From NCBI GenBank assembly GCA_963769665.1, contig CAVYMQ010000003.1, forward strand, positions 434,001 through 498,000: a DNA stretch of 64,000 nt, written 5' to 3'. This document shows positions 53,921 to 62,728 of this stretch, in pieces; position 1 is the stretch's first letter, and each line of letters starts with the position of its first letter. This DNA is from JACCTU01 sp963769665. GTDB taxonomy: Bacteria; Actinomycetota; Thermoleophilia; Gaiellales; Gaiellaceae. The translations under genes and the position numbers were made by a program. The notes below the pieces were generated by a model. The model was not told where the DNA came from and did not search any database. It saw only the letters and a list, made by a program, of their open reading frames with translations.

Positions 53921-53944
53921 GAGGCGCCCGCCGATACCTCTTCC

Positions 53945-55054
53945 GTGGGTGTTTTCGCCTCTTCCCTCCACGAGCGCAGGCGGCAAGGACGACCCTGGGC
54001 CGACAGGCCCCGGGCGCTTCGCGTCGCCGTCTTCACGACCTCCTTCCCTGCTGGCGACCACGACCCCTCGGGTCGCTTCGTGGCCGACGCGGTCGAGCGC
54101 CTCCGAGCGCAGGGCGTGGCCGTCCAGGTGATCCACCCGTCCCTGGCCGGCGAGGGCGGGGTCGTCGCGAAGCTGAGACGGCGCCCCTGGCTCGCCCCGG
54201 TCTTCCTCGCGCGCTCGGTGCTTGCGCTGCGCCGGGCCGACTGCGAGCTCGTCCACGCTCACTGGCTGCTCTCCGGCGTCGTCGCAGCGCTCTCCGGCAA
54301 GCCCTTCGTCCTGACCCTCCACGGCTCTGGCTCCGCCGGCCGCTTCGGCGACCTCGAGCTCGCCGAGCGAAGCCCGCGTCTCGTCGGAGCCATCCTCCGC
54401 CGGGCGCGGCTCGTGATCGCCGTATCCGAGCCCCTCGCAGCGGCCGCCCGCCGCTGCGGCGCCTGCGAGGTCCGCGTGATCCCCAACGGGATCGTGGTGC
54501 CCGCCCAGACGTCAGGAGAGGTCGAGCCCGCGGAGATCCTGTTCGCGGGCCGCCTGAGCCCGGAGAAGGGCATTCAGGAGCTCGTGGAGGCCTGCCGTGG
54601 GCTCAACCTCGTCGTCGCCGGGGACGGGCCGCTTCGAGAGCTCGCGCCTGACGCGTTGGGCTTCCTGTCCGCGGACGAGCTGTCCGACCGCTACCGCCGC
54701 GCCGCTGTCGTCGTGTGCCCCTCGAGGAGCGAGGGCTTCGGGATCGTCTGCGCCGAGGCGATGGCCCACGGCAAGCCCGTCGTCGCGACCGCGGTAGGCG
54801 GCCTGAAGGAGCTCGTGCACCACGCCCGAACCGGCTTCCTCGTGGAGCCGGGCAACCCCGCAGCGCTGCGCGTCGCGATCAAGCTCCTCCTCGCCGACCC
54901 CGCACTCCGACGCCGGCTCGGCGAGAACGCCCGCGCGGACGTCGCGCAGCGCTTCGCCTGGCCCGCGGTCACGCAGGCCACGGTCGAGGCGTACCACTCG
55001 GCGCTCGGCGTCGAGGCGGCGCCCGAGCCCGCTCCGCTCGAGGCGGCCGCGTGA
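53945..55054 (+). CDS. GT4 family glycosyltransferase
   Basis: Intact. The start is placed at GTG 53945, just after the possible -10 ATACCT; the conserved protein begins at RVAVFTTSFPAGDHDPSGRF about 26 codons later, so a later start is possible. VADAVERLRAQGVAVQVIHP, CELVHAHWLLSGVVAALSGK, PFVLTLHGSGSAGRFGDLEL, RLVIAVSEPLAAAARRCGAC, VRVIPNGIVVPAQTSGEVEP, ILFAGRLSPEKGIQELVEAC, VVVCPSRSEGFGIVCAEAMA, VVATAVGGLKELVHHARTGF. Clear GT4 with the EX7E motif. It is a paralogue of 44239-45257. The stop overlaps the next GTG (GTGA). Confidence 0.87.
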   Translation: MGVFASSLHERRRQGRPWADRPRALRVAVFTTSFPAGDHDPSGRFVADAVERLRAQGVAVQVIHPSLAGEGGVVAKLRRRPWLAPVFLARSVLALRRADCELVHAHWLLSGVVAALSGKPFVLTLHGSGSAGRFGDLELAERSPRLVGAILRRARLVIAVSEPLAAAARRCGACEVRVIPNGIVVPAQTSGEVEPAEILFAGRLSPEKGIQELVEACRGLNLVVAGDGPLRELAPDALGFLSADELSDRYRRAAVVVCPSRSEGFGIVCAEAMAHGKPVVATAVGGLKELVHHARTGFLVEPGNPAALRVAIKLLLADPALRRRLGENARADVAQRFAWPAVTQATVEAYHSALGVEAAPEPAPLEAAA

Positions 55055-55731
55055 TCGCTCTCCGCAAGGCGCCGTCGAGCTACGACGAGCGCTTCATGGA
55101 CACGATGGCGAACGAGTACCTCGAGCGGACGCCGTGGACCGAGCTGCGCCTCGAGGCCGTGCGCGACCTCGTCGACCCGCAGCCGGGCGAACGGATCCTC
55201 GACCTCGGCTGCGCCGCCGGTGCGATCACGCACTACCTCTCGACGCTCGGCGCTGCTCCGGTTGGCATCGACTTCGAGGAGCTCGCGATCGCGAAGGCGC
55301 GCGAGCTCTTCCCCGAGTGCACGTTCGAGGTCGCGGATGCGACCGAGCTTCCATTCGAAGCCGCGAGCTTCGACAAGGCCGTCGCCGCCGACTTCGTCGA
55401 GCACATCGGCGACGACGTCTTCCTCGCCATGTGCGCAGAGCTGCGCCGCGTGCTCGTCCCGGGCGGGACGTTCGCGGTGTACGCGCCGAACCCGCGCCAC
55501 CTGATCGAGCGGATGAAGGAGCGCGACTTCGTGCTCGCGCAGAACCCGACGCACATCGGCCTGCGCGATGCCGACCACATGACGCGAGTGCTCGAGCAGG
55601 GCGGCTTTCGCGTCCTGCGCAGCGAATGGCGGCCGAGCTTCTTCCGCGGTCTTCGCGCGGTCGAGAAGGTCGCAGGCCCGCGACTCGACCTGTTTCGCTA
55701 CCGCCTCTGCGTGCTCGCGCAGAGCGTGTAG
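55051..55731 (+). CDS. Class I SAM-dependent methyltransferase
   Basis: Intact, 226 residues, GTGA overlap with the GT4. SYDERFMDTMANEYLERTPW, then ERILDLGCAAGAITHYLSTL (motif I), APVGIDFEELAIAKARELFP, CTFEVADATELPFEAASFDK, AVAADFVEHIGDDVFLAMCA, RVLVPGGTFAVYAPNPRHLI, and GLRDADHMTRVLEQGGFRVL. The family is common in exopolysaccharide loci as a sugar methyltransferase. Its stop overlaps the convergent membrane protein by 34 bases. Confidence 0.87.
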   Translation: MIALRKAPSSYDERFMDTMANEYLERTPWTELRLEAVRDLVDPQPGERILDLGCAAGAITHYLSTLGAAPVGIDFEELAIAKARELFPECTFEVADATELPFEAASFDKAVAADFVEHIGDDVFLAMCAELRRVLVPGGTFAVYAPNPRHLIERMKERDFVLAQNPTHIGLRDADHMTRVLEQGGFRVLRSEWRPSFFRGLRAVEKVAGPRLDLFRYRLCVLAQSV

Positions 55732-57608
55732 CCACCGTCCGAGAAGAACTTGGGTGCGCAGGTCGTCTTGACGCGCTTGGCGTCGAGGACGACCCAGTCG
55801 TAGTCGTCGGGAAAGTTTCCTGTCCGCACGAACTCCTGCCACGCGGCGACGCGCTCGTACGGTCGATTCGCCTTTGTATCTCCGACGTGTGTCGGCGCCG
55901 AGACCGCGACGTACACCGGCGCGTACGCGGCAATCCAGTACGAGGTCTCCGGGTCCGAGAGCACGACGTCGCCCGGCTGGACGAGCAGGTCGAGCGCGGC
56001 GACGAGCGCGGGCGTGAGCTCCTGGTGCGGTTGCGGGCGCTCCCAGCCCGAGGTGAAGGCCATCGGGAGGACGAAGAGGCCGCACGCGGCCGCCGGGACC
56101 CAGTCGGCACGCTCGAGCATCGGCAGCCTCGAGCGCAGCAGGAAGCCGAGCACGATCGCGACGAGCGATCCGCCGAGCGCGATCCAGACCGGCAGTGTCG
56201 GGCCGCCCTCCTCGAGCCGGTAGCCGAAGTCGCCCGGCCAGGCCCACCCGAGCACAATCCCGGCCGCGAGTGCGAGCGGCAGCACCGCCCACGAGAGCAC
56301 TCGCGAGAGCACCGCGACTCCGCCTGCGAGCGCGAACGCGAGGGGCAGGAACCCGGCGAGGCGCCTCGCCTGCGAGAGCGACACCGCGTCGACCAGCCGC
56401 GGGAACAACACGTCCGACAGCAGCACCGCGAGCACGACGAACGTCCCGCCGAGGACGAGCGCCGCCCAGCGCCTGCGCACCGCGAAGAGCGCGAGCGGCA
56501 CGAGGCAGAGCGCGGCGAGCGGCACCGGCCCCGCGCGCGTCAGGACTTCGGGGTTCAGGTGGAAGCTGTCCTGCGACTCGACGACGAACTGACCGGGATA
56601 GCGCAGGATCCCGTGCGCCTTCTCCTGCACCTGTTCGTCCGACGGCGTGAACGACGCCGTGTCCTGCACGACGGGGAAGAGCCACGCGAGGAAGACCGCT
56701 GCGCCGACGGTGAACGCCGCGCCCGCAAGCAGGAGCGTGCGGAGCTCCGACGGCTCGAGCACCGCTCGGACGACGGCGAAGCCGACCAGCACGAGCAGCA
56801 AGAAGAGCGCGTACGTCGGGTGCACCACCGCGAGCACGAGCCCCGCGCCCGCGACGAGCGCGAGTCGCGCGCGCGTCGGCTCGTGAAGAAAGATGAAACA
56901 CACTGCCAGCGCCGCGGGCACGAGCAGCATGCGCCCACCGGCCGTCGCAGGCAGTGCGAGCAGCCGGAGCGCTCCGCCGGAACCCGACGCGAGCGCCGTG
57001 ACGCCGACCGTCGCCGCAAGCGTCGCGACGCCGAGCCAGCGAGAGCGGAAGACCGCGACGCCGGCCTCGTAGACGACGAGGAACGAGAGCGGCGCGAGCA
57101 CCGCCGCCTCGTGCACGACGACGTCTGCCGGGTCGACGCCGGCGAGCTTCGCGACGAGCGCGAGGAACGCGTGCCAGAGCGGGAACGCGTAGCCGGGGTG
57201 CAGCCCGCCGTCCACGAACTCGCCGACGGCGTCAAGTGACAGCTCGTCGAACGCGACGAGCTTGCGCACGCGAGCGAGGTGGAAGAGTGCGTCGCCCGAC
57301 GGTGCGGGGAGCACGTGCCAGAGCAGGAGACCGGCGAGCACGCCGACGCCGAGCACCGCGAGCCAGATCGGGTCGGTGGCGCGCAGCGATCGTCGTCTGA
57401 GCCCGACGGGGATCGCGGCGAGCCCCGCCGCCAGCAGCAGCCAGAGGGCGAGCGTCAGCGACGAGCCGGTCGCGAACACGACGAGCATCGCGCCGAAGAT
57501 CAGCGTCAGGCTCGTCACGACCGCGCCGGAGGCCGACCGGGCGAGCAGCGCGCCGGGCGCCAGAAGCAGGAGCGTCGCCCCCGCGAGCCGCAGGTAGAGC
57601 TCGATCAC
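55698..57608 (-). CDS. Large polytopic membrane protein, GT-C-like
   Basis: Intact, 636 residues from GTG 57606-57608 (GTGA overlap with the upstream GT2). About 14-16 helices, for example LYLRLAGATLLLLAPGALLA, SLTLIFGAMLVVFATGSSLT, ALWLLLAAGLAAIPVGLRRR. The first large loop has PAPSGDALFHLARVRKLVAF, then GEFVDGGLHPGYAFPLWHAF; acidic and His residues here could be catalytic. A C-terminal soluble domain begins near residue 520: VQPGDVVLSDPETSYWIAAY, APVYVAVSAPTHVGDTKANR, DYDWVVLDAKRV. Similar large GT-C proteins transfer arabinose or other sugars from polyprenyl carriers. Last gene of the seven-gene minus operon led by an ArnC-like GT2, it is a good candidate for the final transferase. Confidence 0.7.
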   Translation of the reverse strand: MIELYLRLAGATLLLLAPGALLARSASGAVVTSLTLIFGAMLVVFATGSSLTLALWLLLAAGLAAIPVGLRRRSLRATDPIWLAVLGVGVLAGLLLWHVLPAPSGDALFHLARVRKLVAFDELSLDAVGEFVDGGLHPGYAFPLWHAFLALVAKLAGVDPADVVVHEAAVLAPLSFLVVYEAGVAVFRSRWLGVATLAATVGVTALASGSGGALRLLALPATAGGRMLLVPAALAVCFIFLHEPTRARLALVAGAGLVLAVVHPTYALFLLLVLVGFAVVRAVLEPSELRTLLLAGAAFTVGAAVFLAWLFPVVQDTASFTPSDEQVQEKAHGILRYPGQFVVESQDSFHLNPEVLTRAGPVPLAALCLVPLALFAVRRRWAALVLGGTFVVLAVLLSDVLFPRLVDAVSLSQARRLAGFLPLAFALAGGVAVLSRVLSWAVLPLALAAGIVLGWAWPGDFGYRLEEGGPTLPVWIALGGSLVAIVLGFLLRSRLPMLERADWVPAAACGLFVLPMAFTSGWERPQPHQELTPALVAALDLLVQPGDVVLSDPETSYWIAAYAPVYVAVSAPTHVGDTKANRPYERVAAWQEFVRTGNFPDDYDWVVLDAKRVKTTCAPKFFSDGGYTLCASTQRR

Positions 57609-58471
57609 GGCCGCAGCAGGCCGCGCGCCGCCTGCCGGTAGCTTCGCCCGCGCTTGCCGCGGAACAGCAAGCCGCGGACCGTGAGAGCGACGACGAGCAG
57701 CACGCGCGTGAGCGCGGCCGCTGCGGGGCCCTCGTGCTTGCGCACGAAGCGCACGTGGCTTCGCACCTGGGTCGTGAACATCCGTCCCCAGTCGCGCTTC
57801 GTCGCGTCGCCGCCCACGTGCACGACCTCGGCGCCGGGGAAGAACACGACCTCCCAGCCCGCCTCGCGCATGCGGTACTGCCAGTCCGATTCCTCGTTGA
57901 ACATGAAGAACGACTCGTCGACGCCACCGACCTGCTCCACTGCGCGCCTGCGCACGAGCATGGCGGCGCCGCTCAGCCACTCGACGTCGCGCTCTGTCGA
58001 GTGATCCCAGTTCGCGGCGTAGAACGCGTTGAAGAGTCGCGAGCGCGGGGCGAGCTTGCGCAGGAAGAAGAACTCCGTCGCGAGCCGCCACGGCGTCGGG
58101 AATCCCCGTGCCGAGCGCTGCAGCGTCCCATCGGTGTTCAAGAGCCGTGGCCCGACGAGCGCGGCGCGCGGCCGCTCGTTCGCGAACTCGACGAGCCGCG
58201 CCAGCCCGTCGCCTAGCACCCAGGCGTCGGCGTTCAGCAGGAACACCCACGCCGCCGTGGACTCCGTCACGCCGCGGTTCCAGCCCGCCCCGACACCGTC
58301 GTTCGCCTGCTCCACGACGCGCACGTTCTCGAAGCGCCGCGCGACCTCGAGCGTCCGGTCCCTCGAGCCGTGGTCGACGACGACGGTCGGGTACTCACGC
58401 ACGCTTTCGAGGCACCGCTCGAGCCACGGCATCGCGTTGTACGTCACGACGACGACGGAGACGTCATTCAC
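57605..58471 (-). CDS. GT2 family glycosyltransferase (rhamnosyltransferase-like)
   Basis: Intact, 288 residues, GTG start overlapping the upstream stop. DVSVVVVTYNAMPWLERCLE, PTVVVDHGSRDRTLEVARRF, VRVVEQANDGVGAGWNRGVT, AWVFLLNADAWVLGDGLARL (NADAWV in place of DXD, typical for WbbL-type enzymes), AALVGPRLLNTDGTLQRSAR, VEWLSGAAMLVRRRAVEQVG, FFMFNEESDWQYRMREAGWE, VVFFPGAEVVHVGGDATKRD. This pattern (LNADxxV, SGAxxLxRR, FxxxEExDW) matches GT2 rhamnosyltransferases such as WbbL. The C-terminus has one possible amphipathic or membrane segment. Confidence 0.87.
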   Translation of the reverse strand: MNDVSVVVVTYNAMPWLERCLESVREYPTVVVDHGSRDRTLEVARRFENVRVVEQANDGVGAGWNRGVTESTAAWVFLLNADAWVLGDGLARLVEFANERPRAALVGPRLLNTDGTLQRSARGFPTPWRLATEFFFLRKLAPRSRLFNAFYAANWDHSTERDVEWLSGAAMLVRRRAVEQVGGVDESFFMFNEESDWQYRMREAGWEVVFFPGAEVVHVGGDATKRDWGRMFTTQVRSHVRFVRKHEGPAAAALTRVLLVVALTVRGLLFRGKRGRSYRQAARGLLRP

Positions 58472-59411
58472 GGCGCAAGTTCTCCCAGCCGAGGATGAAG
58501 AGCCCGGGGAGCGAGAGCAAGATCGTCACGAGGAAGAAGAGGAACCCCGCCGCGAAGGCCTGATCCGACGGGACCCCGAGGTTCCCGAGGAAGCTGACGA
58601 AGAAGGCCTCGCGCACCGCGAACCCGTTCAGCGTGAACGGCACGAGCAGCACGAGGAAGAAGAGGGGCCCCATGACGTAGAAGACGCGGACGGAGAGGTC
58701 GATGCCGACCGCCTCCGCCGCTGCCCAGATCGCGAGCACCCGCACGGCCTGGACGGCGAGCGTCAACGCGAAGACGCCGACGAGCAGCCGGGGCGTCGTC
58801 CGATACGAGTGGATCGCCTCGTAGACGGAGCGCACGATGCGGTCGAGCCGCAACGGCCGCAACAGCGGGGCGAGCCGCGCGAGCAGTGGCCGTAGCGAGC
58901 TCGAGAAGAGCACGAACGCGAGCACGACGGTCGCGACCACGAACGCCGCCTCGATCCAGAGGTACGCGCCGAGGTCGTAGCGACCGGCCGCGAGCACGAG
59001 CCCGACCGCGCCGAGCGCGAGCGTCGCCGCCCCGCCGAGCGCGCGCTCGAGCAGCACGGAGCCGGCGACGGGGCCGCCGCGCCCGCGATGCCTGCGCGAG
59101 GTCTCGAAGATCCGCATCGCGTCCCCGCCGATCGAGGTCGGCAGGATCTGACCCGCCGCATAGGCGACGAGATACGCGCGGACGAGCCACGGCAACCGCT
59201 CGTGGATCCCGTGCGCACCGAGCAACCACTGCCAGCGCCAGGCCATCGGCAGCACGGTGACGAGCATGATCGCGGCGGAGAGGAAGAACCAGGCAAGGCT
59301 CGCGTCGGCGATCGTCGAGAGCGCCTCGCCGACGTTGACCTTCCAGAGGATGTACGCGAGGGCGAGACCGGTGACGAGAAGCGTCGCGAGGACGCGCGCG
59401 GATCTGCTCAT
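58464..59411 (-). CDS. Lysylphosphatidylglycerol synthase TM-region/AglD-like membrane protein
   Basis: Intact, 315 residues, 7-8 helices, ATG overlapping the aminotransferase stop (ATGA). RVLATLLVTGLALAYILWKV, then AWRWQWLLGAHGI, AYLVAYAAGQILPTSIGGDA, MRIFETSRRHRGRGGPVAGS, VLLERALGGAATLALGAVGL, and VPFTLNGFAVREAFFVSFLG. The LPTSIGGDAxR, ERxxG and P-x-x-x-x-G-x-x-x-R-E-A motifs define the UPF0104 (LPG_synthase_TM/AglD) family, which includes proteins linked to lipid-carrier glycosylation and flipping. Probably moves or handles the lipid-linked amino sugar of this operon; inferred. Confidence 0.84.
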   Translation of the reverse strand: MSRSARVLATLLVTGLALAYILWKVNVGEALSTIADASLAWFFLSAAIMLVTVLPMAWRWQWLLGAHGIHERLPWLVRAYLVAYAAGQILPTSIGGDAMRIFETSRRHRGRGGPVAGSVLLERALGGAATLALGAVGLVLAAGRYDLGAYLWIEAAFVVATVVLAFVLFSSSLRPLLARLAPLLRPLRLDRIVRSVYEAIHSYRTTPRLLVGVFALTLAVQAVRVLAIWAAAEAVGIDLSVRVFYVMGPLFFLVLLVPFTLNGFAVREAFFVSFLGNLGVPSDQAFAAGFLFFLVTILLSLPGLFILGWENLRRE

Positions 59412-60544
59412 CCAGCGAAGCGCTCGTGCACGCGCTGCAGCGCAGCGATCGCGTCTTCCACGTCCGCGTCGGAGTGCGCGGGCGAGAGCGGCAGCGACAG
59501 GACCTCCGAGCCGGCGCGCTCCGCGACGGGGAGCGAGACTTCCGGCCACTGCTCGCGGTACCACGTCAGCCGGTGCACGGGCAGGAAGTGGATCGACGTG
59601 CCGATGTTCTCGTCCGCCAACGCGCCCTGGTACTCGTCACGTGTCGCACCTGCGCCTTCGGGGTCGATACGCACGACGTAGAGGTGCAGCGCGTGCAGGT
59701 CGCGCGAGTCACGCGCGAGCGGCGTGATCCCGTCGAGCCCGGCCACCGCTGCGTCGTAGAGGGCGACATGGCGCTCGCGGATCACGCGGTGCGCGTCGAC
59801 CTTCCCGAGCTGCACGAGCGCGATCGAGGCGAGCACGTCGCTGAGGTTCGCCTTGTACCCGGGGACGCCGATGTCGTAGAGCGTGCCGTGCCCTCGCCGC
59901 ATCAGCCGCCGGTCGCCGATCGCCTCGGCGACGTCGTCGCGGTCAGTCGTGACGATGCCGCCCTCACCCGCCGCGATGTTCTTCGTCGCGTAGAGAGAGA
60001 AGCACGTCGCGTCGACGATCGAGCCGACCTTGCGCCCCCGGTACACGGACTCCGCGGCGTGCGCCGCGTCCTCGATGATCGGCACGCCGAGCTCGAGCAG
60101 CGGGTCGAGGTCGGAGGGCTGTCCCGCCAGGTCGACCGGCATGATCGCCTTCGTCCGCGGCGTCACGGCCTTCTTCACGAGGGCAGGATCGATGTTGAGG
60201 TCGTCCTCGCGCACGTCGACGAACACGGGCGTCGCGCCCGCGTGCACGATCACGTTCGCCGTGGCCGGCCACGTGATCGGCGTGGTGATCACCTCGTCAC
60301 CCGGCCCGACGTCCAGCGCGAGCAGCGAGAGGTGCAGGGCAGCGGTTCCCGACGAGAGCGCAACGGCGTGCTTCGCGCCGACGTACTCGGCGAAGCGCTC
60401 CTCGAGCTCCGCGGTGCGCGGGCCCGTGGTCAACCAGCCCGAGCGGAGCGTCTCCGCGACGGCCTCGATCTCCTCCTCGCCGATCGCGGGAGGCTGGAAG
60501 GAAAGGAAGGTTTCCCGCCTAGGCGAGAGCTTTGGCGTCGACAT
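59408..60544 (-). CDS. DegT/DnrJ/EryC1 aminotransferase (ArnB/LegC-like)
   Basis: Intact, 378 residues. The ATG at 60542-60544 overlaps the end of the upstream ATP-grasp gene by 26 bases. FLSFQPPAIGEEEIEAVAET, LRSGWLTTGPRTAELEERFA, EYVGAKHAVALSSGTAALHL, PGDEVITTPITWPATANVIV, PIIEDAAHAAESVYRGRKVG, and the PLP lysine K188 in CFSLYATKNIAAGEGGIVTT. Ends DADVEDAIAALQRVHERFAG. The WLTTGP and SLYATKN motifs match ArnB, PseC and LegC-type enzymes that make 4-amino-4-deoxy sugars. It should aminate the 4-keto product of the dehydratase two genes upstream. Confidence 0.92.
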   Translation of the reverse strand: MSTPKLSPRRETFLSFQPPAIGEEEIEAVAETLRSGWLTTGPRTAELEERFAEYVGAKHAVALSSGTAALHLSLLALDVGPGDEVITTPITWPATANVIVHAGATPVFVDVREDDLNIDPALVKKAVTPRTKAIMPVDLAGQPSDLDPLLELGVPIIEDAAHAAESVYRGRKVGSIVDATCFSLYATKNIAAGEGGIVTTDRDDVAEAIGDRRLMRRGHGTLYDIGVPGYKANLSDVLASIALVQLGKVDAHRVIRERHVALYDAAVAGLDGITPLARDSRDLHALHLYVVRIDPEGAGATRDEYQGALADENIGTSIHFLPVHRLTWYREQWPEVSLPVAERAGSEVLSLPLSPAHSDADVEDAIAALQRVHERFAG

Positions 60545-61772
60545 CGGCGGTGACGAAGCGTATGCGCTCCGCCGCCGCGGCCGCCCGCTCCAGCGCTTGC
60601 GCGCGACTGTCGCCGACCGCGTGCACGGCGCCCGCCCGATCCGAGCCGATGCGCAGCTCGCCAAAGCGCCAGCCCGGCGTGCGATAGATCCGGGCGCGCG
60701 CGACCCCTTCGATCGCGAGCGCCTCGTCCACTCCCTCGACGGCACGAAGCTCACCGGGCGGCGCGGTCAGAAAGCGCGTCACGACGCCGCCGGCCGGCTC
60801 GAGCGGCGCGAGCACCTGCGCCGGGATCGGCTCGCCGAGTGCCGCGGCGAGCGCGAGCTCGTTCAGGTCGACGCCGAGCGCGGCCTCGCACAGCTCCGCG
60901 TCGTGCCCGCCGCCGAGCCTCGCGGCGAGCTCGACGACCTTCGCACCCTGCGAGCCGACGACGACCTGCGTGTACGTGGGACCGTTCTCGATCCCGAGCG
61001 CGGCCGCAGCCTCCCGCGCGGCCTCGACCGCCGCTCCGACCTGCGCCGGCGCGAGCGCGCTCGGCCAAACGTGCGCGAGGGCGACGCCGAACGCGGGCGG
61101 ATCCGCGCGCACGCGATCGGTCACGGTGAGCGGGTGGAAGCGCCCGTCGAGCGAGAACGCGTTGACCGTCACCTCCTGGCCGTCGATCAGCTCCTCGACG
61201 AGACACGAGTTCGACCGCGACGCCTCGATCGCTGCGTCCACCGCTGGCGCGAACGACGACTCGTCCTCGACGAGCGCGAGCCCTCGCTGTCCTTGCCGGT
61301 CCGGCGCCTTCACGACGCACGGGAAGCCGAGCCGCTCGACCGCGGCGCGCGCCTCCGCGAGGCTCTTCGCGATCTCGGTGCGCGGCTGCGGAACGCCTGC
61401 TTCGCCGAAGCGCTCGCGCTGCTTGACCTTCGAGATCGCGAGCTGCGCGACCTCCGGCGTGAGCGGGTGCGCGAGGGCGAGCCGCTTCGCGACGCGTGCC
61501 GCCACGGCCACCGGCCAGTCGATCCCGGGCGCGATCACGCCGTTGATCCGCTCGGCCTCCGCGAGCCGCTCGATCCCCGGCTCGTCCTCGGTCGAGATGA
61601 TCGCGCGGCGGTCCGCGAGCGGGAAGCCGGGCGCGGCGGGATCGCGGTCGACCGCGATCACGAAGAGGTCCAGCGCGCGTGCGGCCTCGAGCAGCCCGAG
61701 CTGCGCGGCGCCCGCGCCTAGGACGAGGAGGCGCCTGCGACGCCGCTCGGGCGTGCCAGTACCTCTCTCCAC
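60519..61772 (-). CDS. ATP-grasp ligase in amino-sugar operon
   Basis: Intact, 417 residues from GTG 61770-61772, overlapping the dehydratase C-terminus by 55 bases. Pre-ATP-grasp Rossmann-like part: RLLVLGAGAAQLGLLEAARA, DLFVIAVDRDPAAPGFPLAD, VAARVAKRLALAHPLTPEVA. ATP-binding: GFPCVVKAPDRQGQRGLALV, CLVEELIDGQEVTVNAFSLD. Metal-binding end: AKVVELAARLGGGHDAELCE. The C-terminal 100 residues form a lid with RARIYRTPGWRFGELRIGSD. This is the BacD/PurK-like carboxylate-amine ligase group. Between a 4,6-dehydratase and an aminotransferase, the likely job is attaching an acid or amino acid to the new sugar amine, in place of the acetyl- or formyltransferase usually found; not proven. Confidence 0.84.
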   Translation of the reverse strand: MERGTGTPERRRRRLLVLGAGAAQLGLLEAARALDLFVIAVDRDPAAPGFPLADRRAIISTEDEPGIERLAEAERINGVIAPGIDWPVAVAARVAKRLALAHPLTPEVAQLAISKVKQRERFGEAGVPQPRTEIAKSLAEARAAVERLGFPCVVKAPDRQGQRGLALVEDESSFAPAVDAAIEASRSNSCLVEELIDGQEVTVNAFSLDGRFHPLTVTDRVRADPPAFGVALAHVWPSALAPAQVGAAVEAAREAAAALGIENGPTYTQVVVGSQGAKVVELAARLGGGHDAELCEAALGVDLNELALAAALGEPIPAQVLAPLEPAGGVVTRFLTAPPGELRAVEGVDEALAIEGVARARIYRTPGWRFGELRIGSDRAGAVHAVGDSRAQALERAAAAAERIRFVTADVDAKALA

Positions 61773-62728
61773 CAGGCCTCGTTCCCGCGGTACCAGTCGA
61801 TCGTCTTCGCCAGCCCGTCGTCGAAGGACGTGCGCGCGCGCCAGCCGGTGAGACGCTCCATCTTCTCGGTCGAGCCGATGTGGCGGTCGACCTGCCCGAG
61901 GCGCTCCGGGACGTGCGTGGTCAGGTCGCGCGGCTTCCCCAGCGCATCGAGCACGCGGTTCGCGATCTCCGACACGGAGATGTCGACGCCGGTCGCGACG
62001 TTCAGCACCTCGCCGGAGACCTGCTCGCGCGGTGCGGCGATGATCGCCTCGATCGCCTCGGCGGTGTCGTCGACGTAGAGCCAGTCGCGCGAGGCGTGAC
62101 CGTCGCCGTGGACGGTCAGCGGCAGGTCCTGCAGCGCCTGCGTGATGAAGCGCGGGATCACCTTCTCCGGATGCTGCCGCGGCCCGTAGTTGTTGAACGG
62201 GCGCACGATTACGATCGGCAGCCCGTAGGTGACGAAGTACGAGTACGCGAGGCGATCGGCGCCGGCCTTCGTCGCCGCGTACGGAGAGCGCGGCTCGAGC
62301 GGGTGGCGCTCGTCCATTGGCGCCGACTCGGCCGTGCCGTACACCTCGCTCGACGAGATGAGGATGAAGCGCTCGACAGGGCTGCGGCGACTCGCGTCGA
62401 GCAGGATCTGCGTCCCCTCCACGTTCGTCGTCACGAACTCGGAAGCGCCGTCCTCGATCGACTTCTCGACGTGCGACTCGGCCGCAGCGTTGACGATCAC
62501 GTCGCATTCCGAAACGACGCCGGCTACGAGCTCGACGTCGCGGATGTCCCCATGCACGAACGACAGGCGCTCGTGCGCCATCACCTCGGTCAGGTTCGCG
62601 GGGTTGCCGGCGTACGTGAGCGCGTCGAGCGACACGACCTCGTACGGCGTCGCGCGAAGCAGATGGTGGATGAAGTTCGCGGCGATAAACCCCGCACCGC
62701 CGGTGACGAGCACGCGCTTCGTCGGCAA
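61718..62728 (-). CDS. NDP-sugar 4,6-dehydratase (RmlB/LegB-like SDR)
   Basis: Intact, 336 residues; TTG start directly after the upstream TAG. NAD-binding RVLVTGGAGFIAANFIHHLL (5-24), DALTYAGNPANL, VNAAAESHVEKSI, ISSSEVYGTAESAPMDERHP, Y150 and K154 in SPYAATKAGADRLAYSYFVT, IVIVRPFNNYGPRQHPEKVI, ASRDWLYVDDTAEAIEAII, LNVATGVDISVSEIANRVLD. The YxxxK pair and Glu128 are present, but RmlB's Asp in STDEVYG is Ser here (SSSEVYG), as in LegB- and decarboxylase-type enzymes, so dTDP-glucose is not certain as substrate. It gives a 4-keto-6-deoxy sugar for the aminotransferase at 59408, or possibly a 4-keto-pentose. Confidence 0.87.
   Translation of the reverse strand: MPTKRVLVTGGAGFIAANFIHHLLRATPYEVVSLDALTYAGNPANLTEVMAHERLSFVHGDIRDVELVAGVVSECDVIVNAAAESHVEKSIEDGASEFVTTNVEGTQILLDASRRSPVERFILISSSEVYGTAESAPMDERHPLEPRSPYAATKAGADRLAYSYFVTYGLPIVIVRPFNNYGPRQHPEKVIPRFITQALQDLPLTVHGDGHASRDWLYVDDTAEAIEAIIAAPREQVSGEVLNVATGVDISVSEIANRVLDALGKPRDLTTHVPERLGQVDRHIGSTEKMERLTGWRARTSFDDGLAKTIDWYRGNEAWWREVLARPSGVAGASSS

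Noticed and set aside
53804..53944. A longer N-terminus for the GT4 at 53945, extending to 53804
   Set aside because: It would run through the divergent ATP-grasp gene's start and its promoter and adds only Arg-rich sequence without homology.
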